DNA from: DASZZY01 sp036260395
Lineage (GTDB): Bacteria > Actinomycetota > UBA4738 > CALAEC01
NCBI GenBank assembly: GCA_036260395.1
Contig: DASZZY010000201.1
Span: 1-25,152 of the forward strand
Reading direction: 5' to 3'
DNA length: 25,152 nt
In this document: positions 16,301 through 22,497 of the stretch, piece after piece
Layout of the letters: every line of letters begins with the position of its first letter
How positions within the stretch are numbered: position 1 is the stretch's first letter
Position numbers and translations under genes: made by a program
The notes under the pieces: model-generated
Told to the model about the DNA's origin: nothing
The model's input: the letters and a program-made list of their open reading frames with translations, nothing else
Database searches by the model: none

Positions 16301-17131
16301 CCGCGTGTGGGCCCCGATCACGCCGAACGGCCGCTCCTCGCCGGGGATGACGACGCTGAGGCCGCTGGTCACCCCGTGGGACGTGAGGAGCTCGGGCGCG
16401 TCGAACCGCTGCTCCCGGGAGAGGTCGCGAACGATGACCGGGCGCGCCGAGGCGAGCGTGTGGCCGGCCAGCGACCGCTCGCCGGCCGGGACCATGGCTC
16501 GGCCCACGAGGCCTCGCTTCCACCCGAGGCCGGCCCTGAGCAGCAGGGATCGCCCGTCGGGCTCGAGCTCCAGGACCTGGGCGTAGTCCACCCGTAGCGT
16601 CCGGGCGACCGCCCGGGCGGCATTCTGCAGGAGCCCCAAGACGTCGACGTCGCCGAGGGCCTTCGCCCCGAGCGCCGCCACGGCTGCCTGCTGGCGAGCC
16701 CGATCCCTGAGCACCCGCTCCTGCTGCTTGCGATGGGAGATGTCGCGGACGACTGCGACCACGTACCTGGGGCCGTCCTCGACGACGCCCGCCGAGATCT
16801 CGACCGCGACGGCGTGACCGAGCCGGTGTCGGAGCGAGCTCTCGTAGTGGCGCGGTACCTCGTCCCCGGAGAGCCGCCTGGTGCTCATCTCGGCGACGCG
16901 CCGGCGCTCGGCCGGATCGACCACCTCGACGAAGCTCTCCATGCTCAGGAGCTCCTCGCGAGACCAGCCCACCAGCCGGCACGCGGCCTCGTTCACGAAC
17001 ACCAGCCGACCGGCCTCGTCGCGGACGAACACCGCGTCGCCCAGCTGGTCGTGGGCGTCGAGCAGCGTTTGATACAGGTCCGGGGACGGGCCGTCGAACA
17101 GGAAGCCGAGGGTCGGATCGGTGCGGCTCAT
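13310..17131 (-). CDS. Soluble multi-PAS/GAF sensor histidine kinase (NarL/DegS type)
   Basis: A 1273-aa kinase without signal peptide or membrane helix. Domain order: PAS1 (about 20-140), GAF1 (150-305), PAS2 (315-440), PAS3 (445-565), GAF2 (570-740), PAS4 (745-865), GAF3 (865-1040), HisKA_3 (1065-1135) and HATPase (1170-1265). Each PAS ends with a PAC signature (VVRDISHRK, IARDVSERK, NARDVTERK, VTRDITERK). The phospho-acceptor is H1079 in RIAGEIHDD; the N box is N1186 in EALANVRKHA; G boxes are DDGVGF and GHLGLVAMRER. GAF2 and GAF3 share VPRLAD followed by a cysteine, suggesting duplication of a PAS-GAF unit. HisKA_3 kinases normally pair with NarL-type HTH regulators; here the partner carries EAL. 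Start: GGAGGGG lies 7 nt before the ATG, and the open frame further upstream only runs antisense to the dehydrogenase. Ligands cannot be read. Confidence 0.93.
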   Translation of the reverse strand: MSRTDPTLGFLFDGPSPDLYQTLLDAHDQLGDAVFVRDEAGRLVFVNEAACRLVGWSREELLSMESFVEVVDPAERRRVAEMSTRRLSGDEVPRHYESSLRHRLGHAVAVEISAGVVEDGPRYVVAVVRDISHRKQQERVLRDRARQQAAVAALGAKALGDVDVLGLLQNAARAVARTLRVDYAQVLELEPDGRSLLLRAGLGWKRGLVGRAMVPAGERSLAGHTLASARPVIVRDLSREQRFDAPELLTSHGVTSGLSVVIPGEERPFGVIGAHTRRARAFTADDVNFLQAVAHTLGGAVRRLRVQDALRDSEARYRELFENALDLVFTTDLDGRITAVNRAARRVLGYEPDEVLGMNVVDLASPQHRPAVRRLLDLAPGVADGDQVRALPSRHELELLARDGRRVTVEAVIRLIHEGGRPVGVQGIARDVSERKAAETALRRSEQQFRSLIDNALDIIATLDEGLHVTYASPSVQRVLGYRPEELRGRNIVDLIHPHDVASVQDAFDRRAEDRGEGVAMEVRVRHAGGSWRLIEGIGRNLLSDPAVRGIVVNARDVTERKRIEERLQVLSETGDLLSSSFDEKATIDGLAALAVPRLADWCVIQMIGEGGIVERTVVRHSDPERRRWAQEFVDALPPREVRATPLREVLATGKPLLLPRISEAQLREAASDDETLEVVRRMDLRSGIVVPLLGRDRPLGLLILVAGESGRIYGVEDLGVAEEVAGRASQALESARLFRRVQDSEERFRSMVEGVRDHAVYAIDPEGRLVSWNPTAERIFGHRAEEIVGAPIRTLYPPEAAASAAKGLERAAASGWSEEEGWRLRKDGSRFWAHVTTTARHDEHGALRGFSRVTRDITERKRTEQGLRFLTEASEALATSLDVDDSLAEVARLSVPRLADICIVYVRAKAGPIRRLAIETIPELREELHEALEGHDLDPRATAGVPEVIRSGEALFHPDADASMFSADVMDPDSQRRALEPVGIRSWVCVPLMAGGSTFGAISFLSLDEHRRYGQRELALVRELARLAGLAADNARLFEEAQKSLAQLRRTDQERRRLLADLVTAQEEERGRIAGEIHDDSLQIMVAVSMRLQMLARKMDPEHLEGLRRLEETVALSVSRLRSLMFELHPPALDQEGLTAAIRSYVEAFQAEGPLDVHVEDGLTAEPPPTIRTLLYRIAQEALANVRKHARARSVRVMLREEGDGVRIEIRDDGVGFAPDEVDPPPPGHLGLVAMRERAQIAGGWCRIQSAPGRGTTVRYWLPARDRISGGR

Positions 17132-17161
17132 GGCCGGACCCCTCCGGCTCGGAGCGCTGCC

Positions 17162-17196
17162 GGGTGCCACGATGCCCGGCGGTCCCGGGCGCACCC
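17162..17196 (-). promoter_or_regulatory. Nested hairpin in the kinase leader
   Basis: Outer arms GGGTGC/GCACCC and inner arms GCCCGG/CCGGGC pair around a CGGTC loop with a 6-nt bulge on one side, 31 nt upstream of the kinase ATG. If transcription starts upstream, the mRNA leader is strongly structured. The remainder of the 203-bp gap (17132-17334) has an AT-richer patch at 17289-17308 that may carry the promoter; I could not fix a -35/-10 pair. Confidence 0.35.
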
Positions 17197-17308
17197 CCGC
17201 GCACAGGGCCTCCCCTGGCGGGCGGGGACACAACGATGCACTCCTGCCCCTCTCTCTCAGGCCTGCCTCTATTGTCGGCGCGTAGCGGCGAAATCCATAT
17301 AGGACATT

Positions 17309-17323
17309 CGCCCGATACGGGCG
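17309..17323 (-). terminator. Possible weak terminator after the acyl-CoA dehydrogenase
   Basis: CGCCCG-ATA-CGGGCG is a perfect 6-bp stem with a 3-nt loop, 11 bp beyond the dehydrogenase stop. On the minus strand it is followed by AATGTCCTATATGG, AT-rich but without a real U-run, so termination is uncertain. Confidence 0.3.
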
Positions 17324-17334
17324 CTGGCGCCGTC

Positions 17335-18507
17335 CTAGAGGCCGAGGGTGCGGGCGATGATCAGCCGCTGGATCTCCGAGGTGCCCTCCACGATCCGGAG
17401 CATCCGCACCCAGCGGTAGATGCGCTCCACCGGGCCCTCCGTGAGGAGCCCCATCCCGCCCCAGATCTGCACCGCCCGGTCCGCGACCCGCCCGACCATC
17501 TCGGTGTTGTTCAGCTTCACCATCGAGGACTCGCGGATCGGCTGCTCGCCGCGGTCCACCGACCAGGCCAGCTGATACGTCATGAGGCGGGCGGCGTGGA
17601 CCTCGAGCGCGGAGTCGGCCAGCATCCACTGGATCCCCTGGTACTTGCCGATGGGCTTGCCGAACGCGTGCCTGGCCTTGGCCTGCTCCACGGAGATCCG
17701 GACCAGGTGGTCGGCGATCCCCACGCACATCGCTCCGATGTAGGCCCGGCCCGCGTTCAGGAACTTCATCGCGGTCCCGAACCCGTACCCGACCTCGCCG
17801 ATGACGTGGTCGCGCGGAACGCGACAGTCCTCGAAGACCAGCTCCGCCTGGTTGGTGTCCCCGGCCAGCGTCCGCTGGTGCTTGCCGACCACGAACCCCG
17901 GCGACCCCCGCTCGACGAAGAACGCGGTGATCCCCCCGCCGGCGCGCTTCTCCCGTTCGGTCACCGCGAACACCACGGCGTAGTCGGCGTGGGCGCCGTT
18001 CGTGATGAAGTGCTTGCGCCCGTTCAGGACCCAGGCGTCCCCATCGAGCACGGCCGTCGTGGCGATGGCCTGCGCGTCCGAGCCCGCCTCCGGCTCCGTG
18101 AGCGCGAAGCACATGGTCCGTTCGGCCCGAACCAGGGGCGGGACGTACTTGTCGCGCAGGTGCGGCGGGAGGTCCATCAGGATGGGCGTCGGCGCCTCGG
18201 GGTTGGGCGGCCCGAGGACGAAGCTGGCGAACCGGAGCCCGGTCGTGGCCGCCTCCTCCACCAGGAGCGTGTAGCTGAGGTTGCCGAGCCCCCCGCCGCC
18301 GACTTCCTCCGGCATGTGGGCGGCGTAGTAGCCGAGATCCGCCGAGCGCCGCCGGAGGGCCAGGCCGGCCTCGCGCATCTCCTCGTCGAAGACGTCGTCG
18401 TGCAGGCGCGGCTGGAACCGCTGCTCGACGGGCCGGACCTCCCGGTCGACGAAGGACCGGAAGGCATCGATCAGGCGACGGTCCTCGTCGGCGATGCGGA
18501 AGTCCAA
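17335..18507 (-). CDS. Acyl-CoA dehydrogenase
   Basis: A 390-aa flavoenzyme that introduces an alpha-beta double bond into acyl-CoA and passes electrons to ETF. Motifs: CFALTEPEAGSDA (signature 1, FAD contact), WVLNGRKHFITNGAHAD, AGRAYIGAMCVGIADH, ARHAFGKPIGKYQGIQWMLAD (signature 2 region), QIWGGMGLLTEGPVERIYR and the end VEGTSEIQRLIIARTL. The glutamate of VEGTSEIQ is at the catalytic-base position used in medium- and short-chain enzymes. Acyl chain specificity is not readable. Translation starts with TTG at 18507; GGGAGG lies 5-6 nt upstream but is buried in a 9-bp hairpin. No beta-oxidation partner or ETF gene is adjacent. The 203 bp to the kinase gene suggest a separate transcription unit. 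Confidence 0.94.
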   Translation of the reverse strand: MDFRIADEDRRLIDAFRSFVDREVRPVEQRFQPRLHDDVFDEEMREAGLALRRRSADLGYYAAHMPEEVGGGGLGNLSYTLLVEEAATTGLRFASFVLGPPNPEAPTPILMDLPPHLRDKYVPPLVRAERTMCFALTEPEAGSDAQAIATTAVLDGDAWVLNGRKHFITNGAHADYAVVFAVTEREKRAGGGITAFFVERGSPGFVVGKHQRTLAGDTNQAELVFEDCRVPRDHVIGEVGYGFGTAMKFLNAGRAYIGAMCVGIADHLVRISVEQAKARHAFGKPIGKYQGIQWMLADSALEVHAARLMTYQLAWSVDRGEQPIRESSMVKLNNTEMVGRVADRAVQIWGGMGLLTEGPVERIYRWVRMLRIVEGTSEIQRLIIARTLGL

Positions 18508-18509
18508 GG

Positions 18510-18533
18510 ATCCCTCCCTTCGTCGGGAGGGAT
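18510..18533 (-). promoter_or_regulatory. Hairpin sequestering the acyl-CoA dehydrogenase ribosome binding site
   Basis: ATCCCTCCC and GGGAGGGAT form a perfect 9-bp stem around a 6-nt loop (TTCGTC on the plus strand). On the minus-strand mRNA the 3' arm is the Shine-Dalgarno itself (GGGAGGGAT), two nucleotides from the TTG start. In the folded state the site would be hidden, giving a thermosensor-like or protein-controlled switch if the mRNA starts upstream of it. It could alternatively be a DNA operator. Confidence 0.55.
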
Positions 18534-18550
18534 TCTAGGACGTGGGCGGC

Positions 18551-18709
18551 TCAGCCCAGCGTGGGGCGGGGCTTCGGGCGCTCGGTGTCCGCGCTCAGCG
18601 CCCGGAGCTCGGCGAAGGCCTTCGTCCGGAGGTCGAGCGCCCGGAGGTCGACCAGCACGCGGGCGTCGGTCCGTGCTTCCTGTCTCGTGCTCTGCATCGT
18701 GGTCTCCAT
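18551..18709 (-). CDS. Possible 52-aa small protein
   Basis: An ATG-started frame of 52 codons (METTMQSTRQEARTD... to TGA at 18551) whose codons from residue 12 onward nearly all end in G or C, as in the real genes here. The open frame continues upstream, and an ATG 12 nt earlier (18721) is an alternative start. The middle, about residues 16-40, is rich in Asp, Arg, Leu and Ala and is predicted to be a charged amphipathic helix; the end is Arg/Pro-rich. I recognise no family. No good Shine-Dalgarno or promoter is visible. It fills part of the otherwise empty stretch 18534-18866 upstream of the dehydrogenase, on the same strand. It may be a chance frame. Confidence 0.35.
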   Translation of the reverse strand: METTMQSTRQEARTDARVLVDLRALDLRTKAFAELRALSADTERPKPRPTLG

Positions 18710-18787
18710 GTCGGGCCCCATGGTGAGGCCGGGAGCGCGCACGACCAAGACACGGACGAGCCATCTTTGCGGTGTCCCGGGGACCAT

Positions 18788-18811
18788 GGGCCATGACCCG
18801 ACCGGGCCATG
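18788..18811. repeat. Direct repeat GGGCCATG with 16-bp period
   Basis: GGGCCATG occurs at 18788-18795 and again at 18804-18811. The first copy also forms CATGG-G-CCATG and the second GGGC-CAT-GCCC, so both are embedded in small inverted repeats. They lie 43-66 bp upstream of the TAGGTT box of the 104-aa gene, where an activator site might be expected. Confidence 0.25.
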
Positions 18812-18853
18812 CCCACGCGCCGGGCCGGCGGTGTGGCGGCGCGCTGCCCCGGG

Positions 18854-18859
18854 TAGGTT
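18854..18859 (+). promoter_or_regulatory. Putative -10 box (TAGGTT) for the 104-aa protein
   Basis: TAGGTT ends 7 nt before the GTG at 18867 and there is no Shine-Dalgarno, which fits leaderless initiation at the GTG. Confidence 0.4.
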
Positions 18860-18866
18860 GAGTGCC

Positions 18867-19181
18867 GTGGAGCGCCGAGACCCCACGCCGGACTCCGCCG
18901 GGACGGAGGTCCAGCGGTTCGATCGCGACGACCAGGCCTACCTCCAGTGGGTCGCCACGAACCCGGACGGGTTCGTGCTCGACCTGCCCCGGGGCGACAC
19001 CTCCGCCCTGCTGCTGCACCGGGCGGGCTGCCAGCGCCTCGCGGAGGAGGGCGACGCCGGCGGCTGGACGGCGGGCTCCCTGAAGCTCGCCTCCGGCGAG
19101 AAGTGGCGGCTCGACGACTGGGCCGAGGGCGAACGGGGGGAGCGCCCGCCCCGGTGCCCGGTCTGCCGCCCGGACGACTGA
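18867..19181 (+). CDS. Small Cys/His-containing protein of unknown function
   Basis: A 104-aa protein starting at GTG (VERRDPTPDS). The open frame extends further upstream, but that extension is antisense-like and lacks coding character. Recognisable segments are YLQWVATNPDGFVLDLPRG, then ALLLHRAGCQRL, a Trp-containing region (SGEKWRLDDWAEGE) and a terminal PPRCPVCRPDD. The 'NPDGFVLN...LHRA.C' pattern recurs in small uncharacterised bacterial proteins as far as I remember; I assign no function. H and C in LHRAGC together with the C-terminal C-x2-C could bind a zinc ion. There is no signal peptide. It is probably monocistronic, 112 bp before the large AAA/LuxR gene on the same strand. Confidence 0.7.
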   Translation: MERRDPTPDSAGTEVQRFDRDDQAYLQWVATNPDGFVLDLPRGDTSALLLHRAGCQRLAEEGDAGGWTAGSLKLASGEKWRLDDWAEGERGERPPRCPVCRPDD

Positions 19182-19278
19182 CGCCGGCCGGCGCCCGGTC
19201 GGCCCCGCCCGTCGCCTTCCGCCTCGCGTTCCGCCCGCGGCCTCGCCCGGTCTCCCCGTGGCCCTCCGCGGGGTCCGG

Positions 19279-19284
19279 TATGGT
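19279..19284 (+). promoter_or_regulatory. Putative -10 box (TATGGT) for the AAA/LuxR regulator
   Basis: TATGGT ends 9 nt before the ATG at 19294 in a region with no ribosome binding site, again suggesting leaderless or near-leaderless transcription. The rest of the 112-bp gap 19182-19293 is GC-rich without other visible signals. Confidence 0.4.
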
Positions 19285-19293
19285 TCCTGCGGC

Positions 19294-22200
19294 ATGAGCA
19301 CCGCGCAGGTCCCGCTCTCGTCGTTCGGGCTCGAGCTTCGACCGCAGCACGGCCCGGTGGTAGGCCGGCCCGCCGAGATGCTCGCCCTGGAGCAGGCGAT
19401 GGACGCCGTGGCCGCCCGCGCGTTCCGGGCGGTCATCCTCGAGGGGGAGCCGGGAATCGGGAAGACGCGCCTGCTGGAGGCCGCCGCCGACCTGGCCCGG
19501 GCGCGGGGGTTCCAGGTCCTGACGGCGATCTCCGACGAGGAGCTGAGGGGCCCGCTCCTGCTGGCCCGGTCGCTGTTCGCCTCACCGGCCGCGGCCTCCC
19601 TGGCCGAGCGTTCCGGGAGCCCGGAGGAGCTGTTGCGGCTCGTCGATGCGCTCTCCGGCCGGCCGGCGCCGGGCCTGGAGGCGCTCCCGCCCGATCGCCA
19701 GCTGATCCACCTCTACGACGTGGCGGCGGTGGCCGTCCGCGCCATGGCGGGCCCGGCGCCGCTCGCCCTCCTCCTCGACGACGTCCAGTGGGCCGATGAG
19801 GACAGCATCCGGATCCTCCGCTACGTCGTCCGAGCGCAGGCCGCCACGGGCGTGCTGCTCGTGCTGGCGCTGCGTCCCGAGGACGGCGGCGCCAGCGAGG
19901 TCGCCACGCTCGTCGCCGATCTGGAGCGGGTCCGCGCGGCGAGGCGGCTCCGGCTGGGCCGGTTCACGACCGTCGAGACCGGTGAGCTCCTCCGGCAGCT
20001 CCTCGGCGGCGACATCTCTCCGGCGGCCGTGGCGGCGCTCCACGACCAGGCCGAGGGCGTCCCGTTCATGGTCGAGGAGCTGGCGCTCTCCTACCGGGAC
20101 GCGGGCCTCCTCCAGCAGATCCAGCGGACGTGGGAGCTGGCGCCGAAGGCGGGCCGGCTGCTGCCGCCCTCCGTCGAGATGCTCATCCGCCGCCGGGCCA
20201 AGCGCCTCCCCCGGGAAACCCAGACCCTCATGGCCGAGGCGGCGGTGCTCGGGCGGGCCTTCGGCCTCCACGACCTGGCCGCTGTCAAGCGCAGGGTGGA
20301 CGAGGACGAGCCCGACCCGGCGGAGCTGGCCGCCGCGCTCGAGCCGGCCGTCCAGGCCGGCCTCGTGGCCGAGCTGCCCGAGGGCTCCGCGGTCGACTAC
20401 CGCTTCAACCACGAGCAGATCCGGACGTACGCCGCCGGCACGCTCCCTCGGGCCCGGCGCCGGGAGCTGCACGGCGCGGTCGTGGCGCTGCTCATGGACG
20501 CGGGCCCTCCCCCGGACGCCGTGGCGATGCTGGCGCACCACGCCGTGGCCGCCGGACTCGGCGAGCAGTGCGCCCGGTACTCGATCGAGGCGGCGCGCGT
20601 GGCCCTCGACCGCAATGCGCCCGATGAGGTCCTCCGGCTCGTCGACGAGTCGCTGGACACGGCCCAGAACCCGCGGAACCGGATCGACCTGCTGCGCCTG
20701 CGCGACGACGCGCTGGCGGCCCTGCGGCGTCCCGGCGAGCGCCTGCGGACGCTGCCGCAGCTGGCGGCGCTGGCGGAGGCCCTGGGCGACGTCGGCCTGG
20801 AGATCGAGATCAGGCTCCGCCGGGCGGCCGCCCTCCGCCTGAACGGCGACGAGGATCGGGCCGCGGAGCTGGCGCGGGATGCCCAGCTGCGAGCGCGCGA
20901 GGCCGGTGACCGGCGGATGGAGCTCCAGGCGGTGCTGGAGCTCGGGCAGGCCATCACCCGGAGCGGGCTCGGCGATGCGCCCGCGGCGTCGGTTCCGGAG
21001 GGCGACCTCGCCCGGGCGGAGGAGGCGTACGATCGCGCCACGGCCCTCGCGCAGGACCTGGGCGATCCTGCGTCCGAGGCGGCGGCGTGGCGCGAGCTCG
21101 GGACCATCTGGCTGGAGCGGGCCCGGAAGCACTTCCAGGAGTTCCTGTCATCGCCGGACCGGCCGACCCTCCGGAATGCCCCGGGGCATGGCTTCCTGTT
21201 CCAGATCCCCGGCGAGCCGGAGATCGTCGCGGAAGCGGTGCGCCGGTTCACCCAAGCGCTGGACCTGTACGAACGGTTGGGGGATCAGCACGGGATGATG
21301 GCCACGCTGATCGCCATGGCGTACGCCAGGACCGGCGCCGACATCCGGTTCGGCTCCGCCCGGCGCATCGAGGACCTCCGGAGGATCGTCTCGCGGCTCC
21401 ACAGCCTGGTCCGCGAGAGCGATCGAGAGCGCCAGGAGGTGCAGATGCTGTACGGCGTCCACCTCTACGCCCGCGCCTTCGGGTTCCCGGACCTGGCGCT
21501 GGAGCGCGGGGACGACGCCTATCGCGGGGCGCTGCGAGTGGGCGACCGGGACCTCGAGTTCCTGGCGGCCGGAGGGACGGCGCTGGTGCATCTGAACATC
21601 GGCGAGCTGCCGGAGGCGATCTCGTGGCTGGACCGCGCCGCGGAGGTGGCCGCCGCCACGCCGAGCGCGCTCCGAGCCCGGGACCTCGAGGCCTGGCGAG
21701 GCATGGTCGCCGGCGCGTCGGGCGACGCCGGGGAGATGAGCGAGCGGCTGGAGCGGGCTCTGCGGATCGCCACCGAGCAGGGCAAGCAGGCCGGCCGGTG
21801 CGAGGTCCTGGCGCGGTGGGCGCTGGAGTCCGCTCGGCTGGCCCGGGCCACGGGGGACGAGGCGCTCCTCGCAGCGGCGGGCGCTCGCGGGGCCGAGGCG
21901 GCCCAGCTGGCCGGGACGCTGAAGGGCGATCACCCGTGGACGGCGCAGGCCGAGGCGGCCCGGGCCCTGGTCCTCGACGCGCGGGCGGACGGCGACGGAG
22001 CCGTGGCAGCGGCACGGGCGGCGCTGGCAGCGCTGGAGGGCCTGGGCTTTCGAGAGTCTGAGCCTCCGTACCCGCTGCACCTCGACGTGATCCTCGCCGC
22101 GCTGCAGGTGCTCTCGGCGAGGGAGGGCCCGGGGCTGGAGCAGGCCCGGACGCTCGCTCGGACGGTGCTCCAGATGGTCGGCGAGCGCACGCTGGACGAG

Positions 22201-22497
22201 GGCGTCCGCGTGCGATGGTTCCGGGCGCCCATACCCCGGGCCCTGGTGGAGCTGACCGGCCCGGTGGACGTCACGCCCCAGAGCCAAGACCAGCCCCGCG
22301 TCCCCGAGAGCATCACCGATCGCGAGGCGGAGATCCTGCGGATGATCGTCGACGGCATGACCAACCAGGAGATCGCCGAGGCGATGGGGATCGAGGAAGA
22401 CCGCGTCGTCCGGGAGCTCGCCGAGATCTACGCGAAGCTGGGTGTCAGCTCGCGAGCGGGGGCCACGGTGTTCGCCATGATGGAGGGCGTGGCCTGA
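19294..22497 (+). CDS. Large AAA ATPase-TPR regulator with LuxR-type HTH
   Basis: A 1067-aa STAND-like transcriptional regulator. Residues about 20-300 form an AAA/NTPase domain opening with VVGRPAEMLALEQAM, Walker A GEPGIGKT (51-58) and Walker B ALLLDDVQWAD (about 157-167). A winged-helix/TPR section follows: RFNHEQIRTYAAGTLPRARRRELHGAV is typical of the predicted-ATPase/adenylate-cyclase family. Long Ala/Leu/Glu-rich helical repeats run from about 400 to 980. The C-terminal 60 residues form a LuxR HTH (ITDREAEILRMIVDGMTNQEIAEAMGIEE...LGVSSRAGA), with the second half diverged from consensus. Such proteins are ATP-gated switches triggered by a ligand or partner. Many relatives carry an N-terminal class III cyclase in the same chain; here that domain is absent but a cyclase is encoded by the overlapping next gene (TGATG junction). 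Confidence 0.9.
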   Translation: MSTAQVPLSSFGLELRPQHGPVVGRPAEMLALEQAMDAVAARAFRAVILEGEPGIGKTRLLEAAADLARARGFQVLTAISDEELRGPLLLARSLFASPAAASLAERSGSPEELLRLVDALSGRPAPGLEALPPDRQLIHLYDVAAVAVRAMAGPAPLALLLDDVQWADEDSIRILRYVVRAQAATGVLLVLALRPEDGGASEVATLVADLERVRAARRLRLGRFTTVETGELLRQLLGGDISPAAVAALHDQAEGVPFMVEELALSYRDAGLLQQIQRTWELAPKAGRLLPPSVEMLIRRRAKRLPRETQTLMAEAAVLGRAFGLHDLAAVKRRVDEDEPDPAELAAALEPAVQAGLVAELPEGSAVDYRFNHEQIRTYAAGTLPRARRRELHGAVVALLMDAGPPPDAVAMLAHHAVAAGLGEQCARYSIEAARVALDRNAPDEVLRLVDESLDTAQNPRNRIDLLRLRDDALAALRRPGERLRTLPQLAALAEALGDVGLEIEIRLRRAAALRLNGDEDRAAELARDAQLRAREAGDRRMELQAVLELGQAITRSGLGDAPAASVPEGDLARAEEAYDRATALAQDLGDPASEAAAWRELGTIWLERARKHFQEFLSSPDRPTLRNAPGHGFLFQIPGEPEIVAEAVRRFTQALDLYERLGDQHGMMATLIAMAYARTGADIRFGSARRIEDLRRIVSRLHSLVRESDRERQEVQMLYGVHLYARAFGFPDLALERGDDAYRGALRVGDRDLEFLAAGGTALVHLNIGELPEAISWLDRAAEVAAATPSALRARDLEAWRGMVAGASGDAGEMSERLERALRIATEQGKQAGRCEVLARWALESARLARATGDEALLAAAGARGAEAAQLAGTLKGDHPWTAQAEAARALVLDARADGDGAVAAARAALAALEGLGFRESEPPYPLHLDVILAALQVLSAREGPGLEQARTLARTVLQMVGERTLDEGVRVRWFRAPIPRALVELTGPVDVTPQSQDQPRVPESITDREAEILRMIVDGMTNQEIAEAMGIEEDRVVRELAEIYAKLGVSSRAGATVFAMMEGVA

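Noticed and set aside
13067..16597. 1176-aa plus-strand open frame opposite the kinase
   Set aside because: It is a Pro/Arg/Gly/Val-rich mirror of the GC-biased kinase gene with no domain motifs; the opposite strand carries complete PAS, GAF and kinase signatures.
17132..18112. Upstream extension of the kinase frame into the dehydrogenase gene
   Set aside because: The extension has no PAS-like content, is out of frame with the dehydrogenase, and a strong GGAGGGG sits 7 nt before ATG 17131.
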